DNA of 39,098 nt from contig VGKS01000004.1 of NCBI GenBank assembly GCA_016866935.1, positions 1 through 39,098 on the forward strand. Direction: 5' to 3'. Positions 16,964 through 24,577 of the stretch are shown here, piece after piece (position 1 is the first letter of the stretch; each line of letters opens with the position of its first letter). The notes below the pieces were generated by a model, which was given only the letters and a program-made list of their open reading frames with translations, made no database searches and was not told where the DNA came from. This DNA is from Candidatus Pacearchaeota archaeon (lineage in GTDB: Archaea; Nanobdellota; Nanobdellia; Pacearchaeales; GW2011-AR1). Both the position numbers and the translations under genes were made by a program.

Positions 16964-17026
16964 TTTCGGTTCTCCGCAGCGAGTGTCCCAGCAAGTTGAG
17001 GACGGTCGAGCAAGAGAGAATCGAAA
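16964..17026 (+). ncRNA. Structured RNA element, copy 1 (between tRNA-His and hisS)
   Basis: It begins with the base after the tRNA-His discriminator. The outer helix TTTCGGTTCTC/GAGAATCGAAA (16964-16974/17016-17026) has 11 pairs with one G-U. The inner helix GTCC/GGAC (16985-16988/17000-17003) carries an 11-base loop ending in TGA. The internal loop is 10 bases on the 5' side (CGCAGCGAGT) and 12 on the 3' side (GGTCGAGCAAGA). The same 3' strand, and the 5' strand with two changes, recur inside the tRNA-Thr intron with different but still complementary helices. The size and large two-sided internal loop resemble an archaeal H/ACA guide pocket; the identity is unproven. Confidence 0.7.
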
Positions 17027-17048
17027 TAATTAGAATAAGGAATTTAAC

Positions 17049-18269
17049 ATGATATACCAACCAGAAAACGTCAAAGGATTTACTGATTACCTTCCACCAG
17101 AATCCCAAAAGAGAGCAGCTGTGAAGGCAGTTATTGAAAAAACATTCCAAGAATATGGGTTTATTCCTATAGAAACTCCTACGATAGAGTATGAAGAACT
17201 TATGAAATCGAACCCTATGGAGGAAGAAGATTCAACAGTTTCAGAGCGTTTCAGGCTAAAAGACAGAGGGGGAAGAAATTTAGGACTAAGATACGAATTT
17301 ACATTCCAGTTAGCAAGAATATTCAAACAAAATCCAAATATAAAACTACCATTCAGAAGATATCAAATAGGCTCAGTATTCAGAGATGAGCCAGCCGGTC
17401 CAAATCGTTTCAGGGAGTTTACACAATGTGATGCAGATATAATTGGAGATTCCTCAATCCAAGCAGATGCAGAAGGTCTGGCCATATTTGCAGATGTTTT
17501 TAACAAGCTTAAAATCAAATATGAAATAATTATTAACAATCGTAAACTTCTAAACTCCATCCTTGACAGCGTTCAAATAGAAAATAAAAATCAAGTCATA
17601 CGCGAAATAGATAAATTAGACAAGCTAGGAGAGGATGAAATCAAAACAAATTTGAGAAAATATGCAAATACCAATCAAATACTTTCATTATTCAAGCTTT
17701 TAGAAAAGGACATTAACTTCTTTAAAGAAAATATGTTCGACGGGGCAGAGGAAATAGTTCAACTAAAAGAAATAACGACATTCTATGGATTTAGTGTAAA
17801 ATTCAATCCTTCTTTAGTGCGAGGATTTTCTTATTATACTGGAAATGTATGGGAAGTAAAAGCAGAGGGTATGAAAGAAACTATTGCAGCTGGAGGCCGT
17901 TATGATAAAAGCGTAGGCCGATTTATTAATAAAGAAATACCAGTGGTAGGCATATCCTTCGGCCTAGATAGAATTGCAAAAAAAGCAGATATAGCCATAC
18001 CATTAACAAAAGCAATTGTAATCTCAATAGAAAAGGAAAAAGAATCCATTAAACTATCTCAAAACTTAAGAAAGAACAATATCAGTTGCATAGTCAACTC
18101 AGGAGGAGTAGGTAAAGCATTAGAATATGCAAACTCTTACAATATCCAATATGCAATATTTGTAGGAAAAGATGAAGTGAAACAAAAGAAGTTCAAATTA
18201 AAAAATCTCAAATCTGGAGAAGAATCTCTGTTGAATGAAAAGTCAGTTATAGCTAGATTAAAGGATTAG
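17049..18269 (+). CDS. hisS: Histidyl-tRNA synthetase
   Basis: The 406-residue class II synthetase contains GFTDYLPPESQKR at the start, the motif 2 region RRYQIGSVFRDEPAGPNRFR with EFTQCDADIIG, the HisRS-specific LVRGFSYYTGNVWEV and AAGGRYD, motif 3 VVGISFGLDRI, and a C-terminal anticodon-binding domain. It charges tRNA-His, whose gene lies just upstream. The ATG is preceded by AAGGAA. It ends in TAG and overlaps the convergent scpA gene by 17 bases. Confidence 0.96.
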   Translation: MIYQPENVKGFTDYLPPESQKRAAVKAVIEKTFQEYGFIPIETPTIEYEELMKSNPMEEEDSTVSERFRLKDRGGRNLGLRYEFTFQLARIFKQNPNIKLPFRRYQIGSVFRDEPAGPNRFREFTQCDADIIGDSSIQADAEGLAIFADVFNKLKIKYEIIINNRKLLNSILDSVQIENKNQVIREIDKLDKLGEDEIKTNLRKYANTNQILSLFKLLEKDINFFKENMFDGAEEIVQLKEITTFYGFSVKFNPSLVRGFSYYTGNVWEVKAEGMKETIAAGGRYDKSVGRFINKEIPVVGISFGLDRIAKKADIAIPLTKAIVISIEKEKESIKLSQNLRKNNISCIVNSGGVGKALEYANSYNIQYAIFVGKDEVKQKKFKLKNLKSGEESLLNEKSVIARLKD

Positions 18270-19140
18270 TATTCTTCTCAATTTTACTTTCAACTATCTG
18301 TTCTTCTTCAAGCTGTTCCATTTCTCTCTTTAACCTTTCTATTAAATCTTTATTCTTTGATTCATAAATCTCTTTAAGTAAAACCCATATTTCTTCAAAA
18401 TGACCTTCTTGTTCTAGCCAAACCTTTTGCTGATTATCCAAATGCAACAAAGAAACAAAAGTAAGCAATCTCTCTTCAGAATCCATACTTGACAATTCAG
18501 ATAAAGCAATCCTCTCGTCACTTTTAGAAAACATGCTCTTTAGTTTAGAATAAATTCCTTTTATTTTATCTTGTAAATTAAATAACTTTTTAGGAATAGG
18601 AAGATATGCATTAATTTCATGTTGCTTTAAAATTAAAGCCTTATGTTCTCTTCTAGATTCGGTATTCATAGCCTTAGATAGAGCAAGTATAAGCTCCTGC
18701 AACGAAACTTTCTTATGTCTAGGCAAGGGAGTTCTTGGAATTAAACCAGGGATTTCTTCATCTAATTCTATTCTTTCTTGAGCGTAAACTTTCTCTTCTT
18801 TTTTACCATATAATATATCATCTAAAGATTGTAAATCTCTACTTAGTAATATTTCAGATTTAAGCCTCAAAAGTAAAGATGCGGCAAGTAGAACTTTAGA
18901 AGATATAAAGAAATTAGCCTCCTCAAGAATTCTAACTTTCTCTATATACTTATTAGCCAAGACTGAAAGATTAATATCCCATGGATCAAGTTGTTCAGAG
19001 TTAATCAAATCATAAATAATAGTCTGCCACGATAGCCTTTCATCAAAAAGAAGGTCATGTATCTGTTCTTGACCTACGCGTTCTTTTAATTCCTTAATTT
19101 CTCTAACATTTCCTATTATCTCATCAGTTTCCTCTTCCAT
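18253..19140 (-). CDS. scpA: Segregation and condensation protein A
   Basis: About 295 residues, mostly helical and acidic. QEQIHDLLFDERLSWQTI and NSEQLDPWDINLSVLANKYI with the following LLLRLKSEILL form the conserved ScpA N-terminal region; the C-terminal part is a winged-helix-like end that would contact an SMC head. ScpA is the kleisin of the SMC condensin complex. No smc or scpB gene is in the window. The frame opens at a TTG at 19158, but the ATG at 19140 with a T-rich TATA-like sequence upstream is preferred. Confidence 0.88.
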   Translation of the reverse strand: MEEETDEIIGNVREIKELKERVGQEQIHDLLFDERLSWQTIIYDLINSEQLDPWDINLSVLANKYIEKVRILEEANFFISSKVLLAASLLLRLKSEILLSRDLQSLDDILYGKKEEKVYAQERIELDEEIPGLIPRTPLPRHKKVSLQELILALSKAMNTESRREHKALILKQHEINAYLPIPKKLFNLQDKIKGIYSKLKSMFSKSDERIALSELSSMDSEERLLTFVSLLHLDNQQKVWLEQEGHFEEIWVLLKEIYESKNKDLIERLKREMEQLEEEQIVESKIEKNTNPLI

Positions 19141-19221
19141 GAAACAAATAAGAAACAATGATTAAATAAACCTATACAAAAGCAATCTGTTGTAACTATA
19201 TAATAAGAACAAAATCGAAAG

Positions 19222-19230
19222 GTTTAAATA
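19222..19230 (+). promoter_or_regulatory. TATA box before the 19268-19323 hairpin
   Basis: GTTTAAATA preceded by GAAAG, a good purine-rich BRE plus TATA. It predicts transcription from about 19251 to the right, into a strong hairpin and no recognised gene. Confidence 0.5.
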
Positions 19231-19267
19231 CCAGCTCAAGTTCGTATAATTATCATCACCTCTTTTT

Positions 19268-19323
19268 CCCAGGAGGAGACTTCATAGCCATCTTTTTGAA
19301 GGCCGTGGACTCTCCTCTATGGG
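19268..19323 (+). ncRNA. Candidate structured small RNA
   Basis: CCCA (19268-19271) plus GAGGAGA (19273-19279) pair with TCTCCTC (19311-19317) plus TGGG (19320-19323), an 11-bp stem with a small internal loop. A second possible helix CTTCA/TGAAG lies inside. It is richer in G+C than its surroundings and sits in a 289-base gap downstream of a good TATA box. On the minus strand, an AT-rich element at 19329-19345 could drive the opposite direction, which would also contain an 11-codon frame starting MAMKSPPGKKR. Which strand is used cannot be told from sequence. Confidence 0.45.
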
Positions 19324-19429
19324 TTTATATTTAATATAAAATAAAGACAAGAATATTATTTCTTCAAAGTTTTTCGCATAATAAGTCCAAAAAAGGCAAG
19401 AAAAACGTATTCTAGTTAGAGATAATAAA

Positions 19430-19657
19430 TTACTTCTTATTAAACTCTGTATACTTACACTTTCCGCAATGCAATCTATTCAATCCACCACCCAAGAAAA
19501 CTCCGGGTCCGCATCTTGGACAGAACTTTGCCTCTCTCTTTACAGAATCTCCTGAAACCTTATACAACTTATACTTTTCACTAGTAGGCTTATTCTTATG
19601 AGGTTTCTTCCCACCCTCACCAGCCTTCATCTTTGTCCCGCCTTCTCTTTCACTCAT
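19430..19657 (-). CDS. rps27ae: 30S ribosomal protein S27ae
   Basis: The 75-residue protein has the C4 zinc ribbon of S27ae: [10 protein letters not shown] and [11 protein letters not shown] in the second half, with a basic N-terminal extension. It is a small-subunit protein. It follows rps24e by six bases and is the last gene of the PIN - rpo7 - spt4 - S24e - S27ae operon, an order widely conserved in archaea. Confidence 0.95.
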   Translation of the reverse strand: MSEREGGTKMKAGEGGKKPHKNKPTSEKYKLYKVSGDSVKREAKFCPRCGPGVFLGGGLNRLHCGKCKYTEFNKK

Positions 19658-19663
19658 GTTTAA

Positions 19664-19933
19664 TTATTTAGCCCCCTCCTTCTTTACCTTAGGCTTAGGT
19701 TCTATTTCGGCCAATTTCTCAGCAGAATCATAAACTCTAGCTTCAATAACAAATTCGTTGCTTCCAAAACTCCCCTTAACAGATTTCAAAGCAACACAAT
19801 CAACAGTTTTCTTGAAATGTTTTGCAACATCTTCTTTTACAGTATTATATCCAGGATTTGAAGGGTAAACATTCCTAACAATAACATCATGTCTGTGCAA
19901 TAAAGTATTGTAATTATTTAATGTGAATTTCAT
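19664..19933 (-). CDS. rps24e: 30S ribosomal protein S24e
   Basis: The 89-residue protein contains RHDVIVRNVYPSNPGYNTV and a KKTVDCVALKSVKGSFG segment typical of S24e, then a basic tail. It lies on the small ribosomal subunit. The start overlaps the spt4 stop (ATGA), so translation is coupled. Confidence 0.93.
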   Translation of the reverse strand: MKFTLNNYNTLLHRHDVIVRNVYPSNPGYNTVKEDVAKHFKKTVDCVALKSVKGSFGSNEFVIEARVYDSAEKLAEIEPKPKVKKEGAK

Positions 19934-20118
19934 TTTAATCTAACCGCGTAAACTCCCTTTCCTTTAATACCAATATTCTTAGCAATTTCAGAGTTCTCAG
20001 GATCAATAACTGTTATCTTCCCTTTAAATCCATCAACACTATCCGTGCTTTGACAATTAGGACAACTTGAACCCTCGTAAACCATTCTGCAATTTTTACA
20101 AGCTTTTTCTTTACCCAT
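19930..20118 (-). CDS. spt4: Transcription elongation factor Spt4 (RpoE'')
   Basis: The 62-residue protein has the Spt4 zinc-binding pattern CKNC near the start and CPNCQST, then the short SDGFKGKI-like region VDGFKGKITVIDPENSEI. Spt4 pairs with Spt5 to increase processivity of archaeal RNA polymerase. It lies nine bases after rpo7 and overlaps rps24e by four bases. Confidence 0.94.
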   Translation of the reverse strand: MGKEKACKNCRMVYEGSSCPNCQSTDSVDGFKGKITVIDPENSEIAKNIGIKGKGVYAVRLK

Positions 20119-20127
20119 GTGTTTAAT

Positions 20128-20736
20128 TTATTCTTTCTTCTCCTTCTTACCTTTTTTAGCAACAGATTCGCCTTTTTCAGCCTTTCTGGCAGCCACAACA
20201 GCCTTCTTCTTAGCTTCTTCAAGCCATTCAACTTTTCCAAGCCCAGGCTGTCTCATTGTTAATCCAATCTTAGGCTCCCCACCTTTGTATGAAATAGCAA
20301 CAATTCTTGCTAAACAACTATCTCCAACATTCAAAGAACGCTTACTCATTTTACCTTGTAAGTTTCCTGTCTTACTCAAAGATACAAAGTCTTCCATTGT
20401 TTGAGAAATATGAATCATTCCTTGTGTAGGTCCTATCTGCATGAATGCTCCGAAGTTTGTAATTTCTTTTATTACTCCAGGAACAAGTTCATGAAGCTCT
20501 GGTTTCCAAACTAAAACTGTAAATAATGATTTATAATAAGCTGCTCCATCTCCAGGAATAATTATTCCTTCTCCAACTTCCTTAACACCAATTACAGAAA
20601 TAACAAATCCAAGCTCCTTATGCATTGTTTTAACATAAGACTCTTCAAGTTGTTCAGCAACAGCATCCTTAGTAGCTAAACCAAAATGACGTGGCTCAAC
20701 ACGAACATGATCTTCAACTTCAGCAACATAAAACAT
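20128..20736 (-). CDS. rpo7: RNA polymerase subunit Rpo7 (RpoE')
   Basis: The 202-residue protein has the N-terminal RNP-like domain (DHVRVEPRHFGL) followed by an S1 domain (ELVPGVIKEITNFGAFMQIG, then GMIHISQTMEDF). Rpo7 with Rpo4 forms the stalk of archaeal RNA polymerase and helps open-complex formation. The C-terminus has an extra lysine-rich tail of about 20 residues. A T-rich TATA-like stretch lies in the 46-base gap after the PIN gene, so it may be the first gene of its own transcript. Confidence 0.95.
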   Translation of the reverse strand: MFYVAEVEDHVRVEPRHFGLATKDAVAEQLEESYVKTMHKELGFVISVIGVKEVGEGIIIPGDGAAYYKSLFTVLVWKPELHELVPGVIKEITNFGAFMQIGPTQGMIHISQTMEDFVSLSKTGNLQGKMSKRSLNVGDSCLARIVAISYKGGEPKIGLTMRQPGLGKVEWLEEAKKKAVVAARKAEKGESVAKKGKKEKKE

Positions 20737-20782
20737 AAGTTCTTGAGAAAAACATGGTTTTTAAATCTTAAGATTCACAAAA

Positions 20783-21157
20783 TCAGGCACCAGACTCAAC
20801 ACCAACCCTGTTTTGAGCCTTAAATATAACTATCTTCTTAGTTATTTTCTTCTTTATTCCATTATCTAAGGTAGCAATAAATATTCCTTGCTGCCCTTTT
20901 TTTATTAAAGATTCGTCAACTCTTCCAGTTCCTAAGCTTATTTTTTTTACATTTCCTTTCTCTAACATTTCAAGAGCAACATCCACGGCTATTCTGTCTT
21001 CTCGAGAAGAACGATTACTTGTTCTCAAATCTTTCATCTCTTGAAAAACCTCCTTAGGAACGACTGGACTAAAACCTTGTTCAGTTAATTGGGTAAGAAA
21101 GTCTATTCTATCTCTAACGCAAGATATAATAAAACTGCTATCTAAAATCACTTGCAT
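20783..21157 (-). CDS. PIN-domain protein, rRNA-processing type
   Basis: About 124 residues from the ATG at 21157; the frame extends further up, but that part is not PIN-like and the ATG has an AT-rich promoter region. VILDSSFIISCVRD gives the first acidic residue, VVPKEVFQEMKDL the second region, and IATLDNGIKKKI the third, the order seen in Fcf1/Utp23-like PIN proteins. The location just before rpo7 matches the known archaeal cluster. Probably a metal-dependent ribonuclease or rRNA-processing factor. Confidence 0.85.
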   Translation of the reverse strand: MQVILDSSFIISCVRDRIDFLTQLTEQGFSPVVPKEVFQEMKDLRTSNRSSREDRIAVDVALEMLEKGNVKKISLGTGRVDESLIKKGQQGIFIATLDNGIKKKITKKIVIFKAQNRVGVESGA

Positions 21158-21207
21158 ATAAAACAAAAATAAGTAAGGTATATTAATCTTTCCAGCCAAC
21201 ATATAAT

Positions 21208-21768
21208 ATGGAAGAGGCAGCACATGTCATAGATGTTCTTACAAGAGCTCGTTACGCTTTAGAGCAAGAAGATACCAAACAACTAAGAGATTTATCAGGT
21301 AGAACGATTCATGCAGCTTCAGTTTACCAACATACAGATTATATTCTTGTATCTACTATAATTTATACATTAAGCAAAATAGTAGAAAGAAAAGACAAAA
21401 TAAATATAAAAAACTGGAATCACTTTATAAAAGAAGTAAGCAATCTTCTTTCTCTTTCAATTATAGCAATACAAAGAAACAAACATTCTCAATTTATTAA
21501 ATTCCTTGGTAAAACAAAACACTATATAGAGAATTTATCTCAAGATATCAAACCACTCATAGAAGAACTTCTGAGAAAAGCATCAATAAACAAAGCATCT
21601 AAAGTTTATGAACATGGCATATCTCTAGCAAAAACAACAAAACTCCTAGGAGTAACACCATGGGAACTTTCAGAATATATTGGGGAAAAAGAAAACCCTC
21701 AAATTAAATTAAATAAAACAATAGATGCAAAATCCAGGGTGCAGATTGCAATGGACTTCTTCAAATGA
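21208..21768 (+). CDS. Hypothetical helical protein, first gene of a coupled operon
   Basis: The 186-residue protein is almost all helix, soluble, with no named family recognised. TRARYALEQEDTKQLRDLS near the start and the following HAASVYQHTDYI resemble HEPN-like helical bundles only loosely. It is divergent from the PIN gene across 50 bases. Its last codons overlap the GNAT gene start by four bases, so three genes (this, GNAT, PIN-like) are translationally coupled. Confidence 0.75.
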   Translation: MEEAAHVIDVLTRARYALEQEDTKQLRDLSGRTIHAASVYQHTDYILVSTIIYTLSKIVERKDKINIKNWNHFIKEVSNLLSLSIIAIQRNKHSQFIKFLGKTKHYIENLSQDIKPLIEELLRKASINKASKVYEHGISLAKTTKLLGVTPWELSEYIGEKENPQIKLNKTIDAKSRVQIAMDFFK

Positions 21769-22211
21769 TTATGAAAAAAGCTACATTGGAAAATATAGAT
21801 AATCTAACTCAAATAGCAGTAGAAAGCAGATATAGATGGAATGATAATGAAAAAGATTTAAAAAAGCATATAATCAGTAGTTTAAAAAGAAAGGGAGCAG
21901 AAACATATTATCTTCTTAAAAATAATATAGCGGTTGGTTATATTGTAATTACCATAAAGAATAAAATTGCCGATATTGATTTTATGGGTATAAAAAAGAA
22001 ATATCAAGGTAAAGGATATGGTAAGGAGATAATGTTTGCTATTATCTCTCAAATAAAAAAGTCATATAATCAGGCAAGATTAGCAGTATGGGCAAGAAAT
22101 TTTACAGCAATTAGCTTATATAATAAATTTGGATTTTATGTATATAAAATACAAAGAAATAATTATCCAAACGGAGATGCTAAACTGTTTATGAAAAAGG
22201 AGTTAAAATGA
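21765..22211 (+). CDS. GNAT-family N-acetyltransferase
   Basis: The 148-residue protein has motif A (IDFMGIKKKYQGKGYGKEI, with the acetyl-CoA pyrophosphate loop QGKGYGK) and motif B (FTAISLYNKFGFYVYK). These are typical of RimI-like acetyltransferases that act on protein N-termini or small amines. The substrate cannot be read from sequence. It sits between a helical protein and a PIN-like protein, overlapping both by four bases. Confidence 0.88.
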   Translation: MIMKKATLENIDNLTQIAVESRYRWNDNEKDLKKHIISSLKRKGAETYYLLKNNIAVGYIVITIKNKIADIDFMGIKKKYQGKGYGKEIMFAIISQIKKSYNQARLAVWARNFTAISLYNKFGFYVYKIQRNNYPNGDAKLFMKKELK

Positions 22212-22879
22212 AAGTACTAATTCTCGACGCGGGTCCAATAATAAATCTCTCAATGAATGGTTTATTAGAGATATACGAAAAAATACACAAACAAGGAATA
22301 ACAATTGCAATAACAAATTATGTGTATCAAGAAGTAGTTGACAGACCAAGTCATATTCCAAGATTTGAATTAGGGGCGTTAAGAATAAAAGAACTAATTG
22401 AAAAAGGAGTCATAAAATTCGCTACAGATATAGGACTAGCACAAGCGGAAATAGAAAGTGAAACTCAACGCTGGCTTAAAATAGCAAACTCTGTAATCCG
22501 TTCAGACAATCATTTTATAGAAGTAGTAAGTGTAGCTGAGATATCGTGTATTGCAGTAAGCTCTTTGCTAAATAAAAAAAGAGTAGAGAATATAATAGGA
22601 ATAGATGAAAGAACAACAAGAATTTTGTTTGAAAAACCAGAAAACTTGAGAGACCTAATGTCGAGTAAATTGCATAGAAACATAACTCTTAATACAACAG
22701 AATTAGAAAATACAAAACAATTCAGATTCATAAGATCAAGCGAAATAGTATTCATGGCTTACAAAAAAAGGTTTATAGAAATCAGAGATAAACATGCTTT
22801 AGAAGCACTATTGTACGCAACAAAGTTTAAAGGCTGTGCCATAAGCTGGGAAGAAATTGAACAATTAAAGAGAAGGTAA
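22208..22879 (+). CDS. PIN-like hypothetical protein
   Basis: The 223-residue protein begins VLILDAGPIINLSMNG, with an early aspartate in a hydrophobic strand as in PIN nucleases, then YVYQEVVDRPSHIPRF. A second acidic/serine region (VVSVAEISCIAVSSLL) and a C-terminal DKHALEALLYATKF could provide the remaining acidic residues. The overall length exceeds the usual 130-150 residue PIN domain, so it is a divergent or extended member. It ends three bases before tRNA-Trp, which lies on the opposite strand. Confidence 0.7.
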   Translation: MKVLILDAGPIINLSMNGLLEIYEKIHKQGITIAITNYVYQEVVDRPSHIPRFELGALRIKELIEKGVIKFATDIGLAQAEIESETQRWLKIANSVIRSDNHFIEVVSVAEISCIAVSSLLNKKRVENIIGIDERTTRILFEKPENLRDLMSSKLHRNITLNTTELENTKQFRFIRSSEIVFMAYKKRFIEIRDKHALEALLYATKFKGCAISWEEIEQLKRR

Positions 22880-22881
22880 TA

Positions 22882-22952
22882 TGGGCACGGAGGGAATCGA
22901 ACCCCCGTCTGCTGGGCTGGAGCCAGATATCCTACCATTGAACGACGCACCC
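22882..22952 (-). tRNA. tRNA-Trp(CCA)
   Basis: The gene is 71 bases. Acceptor GGGTGCG/CGTGCCC pairs with two wobbles, the anticodon loop CTCCAGC gives CCA, the T-arm GGGGG TTCGATT CCCTC pairs, and the discriminator is A. Many archaeal tRNA-Trp genes contain an intron with a C/D guide RNA; this one has none. Confidence 0.9.
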
Positions 22953-23040
22953 AATCTCCATTTATCTCAATAAAGAAGCCGTTTTAAGCTTTATCAATTA
23001 CAAATTACACAATTCCTTATATTTAAAATAACAATAAACC

Positions 23041-23050
23041 TTTATAAATA
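23041..23050 (+). promoter_or_regulatory. TATA box of the basic coiled-coil gene
   Basis: TTTATAAATA centred about 25 bases before the ATG at 23070. Leaderless spacing. Confidence 0.6.
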
Positions 23051-23069
23051 ACAATAACGAATATAATAC

Positions 23070-23570
23070 ATGGCTAAAAAGAAGGTTGATGTTACTGTAA
23101 CTAAGACAGTTGTAAAACACCATAAAACTAGACCAAAACATGCCCATAAAAGACGCAATCATTCTCATTCTATTACAATACCAAGAGGCACTTTAGAAGA
23201 ACAAACAATATCGAGCTTAGTAGAATTACAAAAAGTTCATGTTAATCTAGCGGAGAAATTTAACAAACTCTCTAACCAAATAGAGAATCTCCTTGTATTG
23301 TTTGAATTAGCAGCAAGGAATTTTGCTAAGCAACCAAGTATGCAAAACACTGAAAAAGATAAAGAATTTTTAGACAAAATAGACAAACTTCTTGATCAAA
23401 ATAAACTTCTTGCTAAAGGACTTTCGTTAATGGAAGAAAAAATGAGAGAAAGAGTATATGGAGTATCTAACCAAAATCCAAGCGCAGACATGGGAAAACC
23501 TCCTTCATTTAAACCTCAGAATCAGGAAATGCAACAATCAATTTCTACAGCAGAGATAGAAGAAATATAA
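23070..23570 (+). CDS. Basic coiled-coil hypothetical protein
   Basis: The 166-residue protein has a lysine- and histidine-rich N-terminus (KTVVKHHKTRPKHAHKRRNH), then a helical coiled coil (about 45-130) and a low-complexity Gln/Pro-rich end. There is no membrane helix. The N-terminus could bind nucleic acid or acidic lipid. It abuts the next gene (TAATGAG overlap), so the pair is coupled. It resembles short conserved proteins in DPANN genomes, without an assigned function. Confidence 0.72.
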   Translation: MAKKKVDVTVTKTVVKHHKTRPKHAHKRRNHSHSITIPRGTLEEQTISSLVELQKVHVNLAEKFNKLSNQIENLLVLFELAARNFAKQPSMQNTEKDKEFLDKIDKLLDQNKLLAKGLSLMEEKMRERVYGVSNQNPSADMGKPPSFKPQNQEMQQSISTAEIEEI

Positions 23571-24169
23571 TGAGAGATATAGCAGAATTATTCTTGATTG
23601 AATTCGTAAAGAATATACTTGATGCAAAAGCACCAAACCATACAATATTAGAGATAAAAGAAAATCAGGTAAATGAAAAAAAAGTAAAAGAAAACTACAA
23701 TTTAATGCAATCTTCAATTTTAAAAAAAGAATTAAAGACTGAAAATAAGATAGAAGTTCCTAAGTTTGTGCCTCCACAAATAAAAAAAGTCCAACAACCT
23801 CAAATTAATTTAAATAAACAAGTTCAAAGACCAAAAATAAATTATTCTATTCAAAGCCAATTATCTGCAACCGAAAAATTAAACATCTTGCTAAAAGATC
23901 CTTATGTAAATGAAATAGAATGTAACGGATCTGACACTAATCTATCTGTCAAGAAAGCAGGAATGAATCAAAACACTCAAATAAACTTGTCAATAGAAGA
24001 AATATATGATGTAATAGCGGAATTCTCTCAAAAAACAAAAATACCTGTAATAAACGGAAGAATAAAAGCAGCTCTAAATGATCTTGTAATAACTGCAGTT
24101 TTATCAGAAACTCTTGGTCCCAGATTTATAATTCAAAAGAAGAAACCTTTCCAAGAACTAATAATTTAG
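23570..24169 (+). CDS. Stand-alone domain resembling the N-terminal domain of secretion ATPases
   Basis: The 199-residue protein has a flexible Lys/Gln/Pro-rich first half, then LNILLKDPYVNEIECNGSDT, an IYDVIAEFSQKT helix, and a PVINGRIKAALNDLVITAVL stretch ending in FIIQKKKPF. This order matches the N-terminal domain of PilT/VirB11/GspE-type ATPases (LL.DP.VEEI..NG, then D.R..DG.R.NAV.P, then TIRK). The ATPase half (Walker A and B) is missing, and the gene stops naturally just where it would begin. It may be a regulatory or structural partner. The call is by pattern only. Confidence 0.6.
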   Translation: MRDIAELFLIEFVKNILDAKAPNHTILEIKENQVNEKKVKENYNLMQSSILKKELKTENKIEVPKFVPPQIKKVQQPQINLNKQVQRPKINYSIQSQLSATEKLNILLKDPYVNEIECNGSDTNLSVKKAGMNQNTQINLSIEEIYDVIAEFSQKTKIPVINGRIKAALNDLVITAVLSETLGPRFIIQKKKPFQELII

Positions 24170-24217
24170 AGAGCAAAGAACAACCATACTTAAAAACAAA
24201 GAAGACATAATCAAAAA

Positions 24218-24540
24218 ATGAGTAAAGAGTTAACAAAGAGTTTAGTAATTTTGACAATAGTAGCTACACTTTTGCTAACAGTTTTTGCTTTAACTCAAGA
24301 TGAATTCATCATTAGTGAAGATTCGGGTTCTGAAGAATCTGAAAAAAAGTCAGAAAGCAATAAAATATCAGAAAGTAAATATAGTCAAGTTTATTCAGCA
24401 GAAGACAAATCATATTCAAAAAAAATGAAAAAGAAGGAGCTCAAGATACTGATTCAATAGTAACAGAGTCAGAAGTTACTGAAGAACAATTATCTGCAAT
24501 GGAAGAATTTCTAAAGTTAATTAAAGTTAGACAAGAGTAG
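24218..24540 (+). CDS. Small membrane protein with a -1 frameshift at an A run
   Basis: The first frame gives a membrane helix (SLVILTIVATLLLTVFALT) and an acidic Ser/Glu tail, then runs out at 24460. At 24417-24424 there is a run of eight A bases whose first seven read A-AAA-AAA in frame, the classic -1 slippery heptamer. Slipping there continues as NEKEGAQDTDSIVTESEV, then EEFLKLIKVRQE to TAG at 24540, with the same acidic composition. Either programmed frameshifting or a one-base error or mutation in the A run explains this. Function unknown; it follows the secretion-domain gene. Confidence 0.6.
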
Positions 24541-24577
24541 GAGATAAGTTTGTCAGACATCAAAGAAATGCGAGAAA

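Noticed and set aside
16770-17150. 126-codon minus-strand open frame
   Set aside because: It runs across tRNA-His, the RNA element and the start of hisS on the opposite strand, and its translation is cysteine- and leucine-rich noise.
19268-19323. Assignment as SRP, RNase P or box C/D RNA
   Set aside because: It is too short for SRP or RNase P RNA, and the box C-like GTGATGA on the minus strand is on the wrong side with no matching box D.
20013-20240. 75-codon lysine-rich minus-strand frame
   Set aside because: It overlaps the rpo7 C-terminus and spt4 in another frame, and both of those are certain.
22759-22950. 63-codon minus-strand frame
   Set aside because: It contains tRNA-Trp and the antisense of the PIN-like gene.
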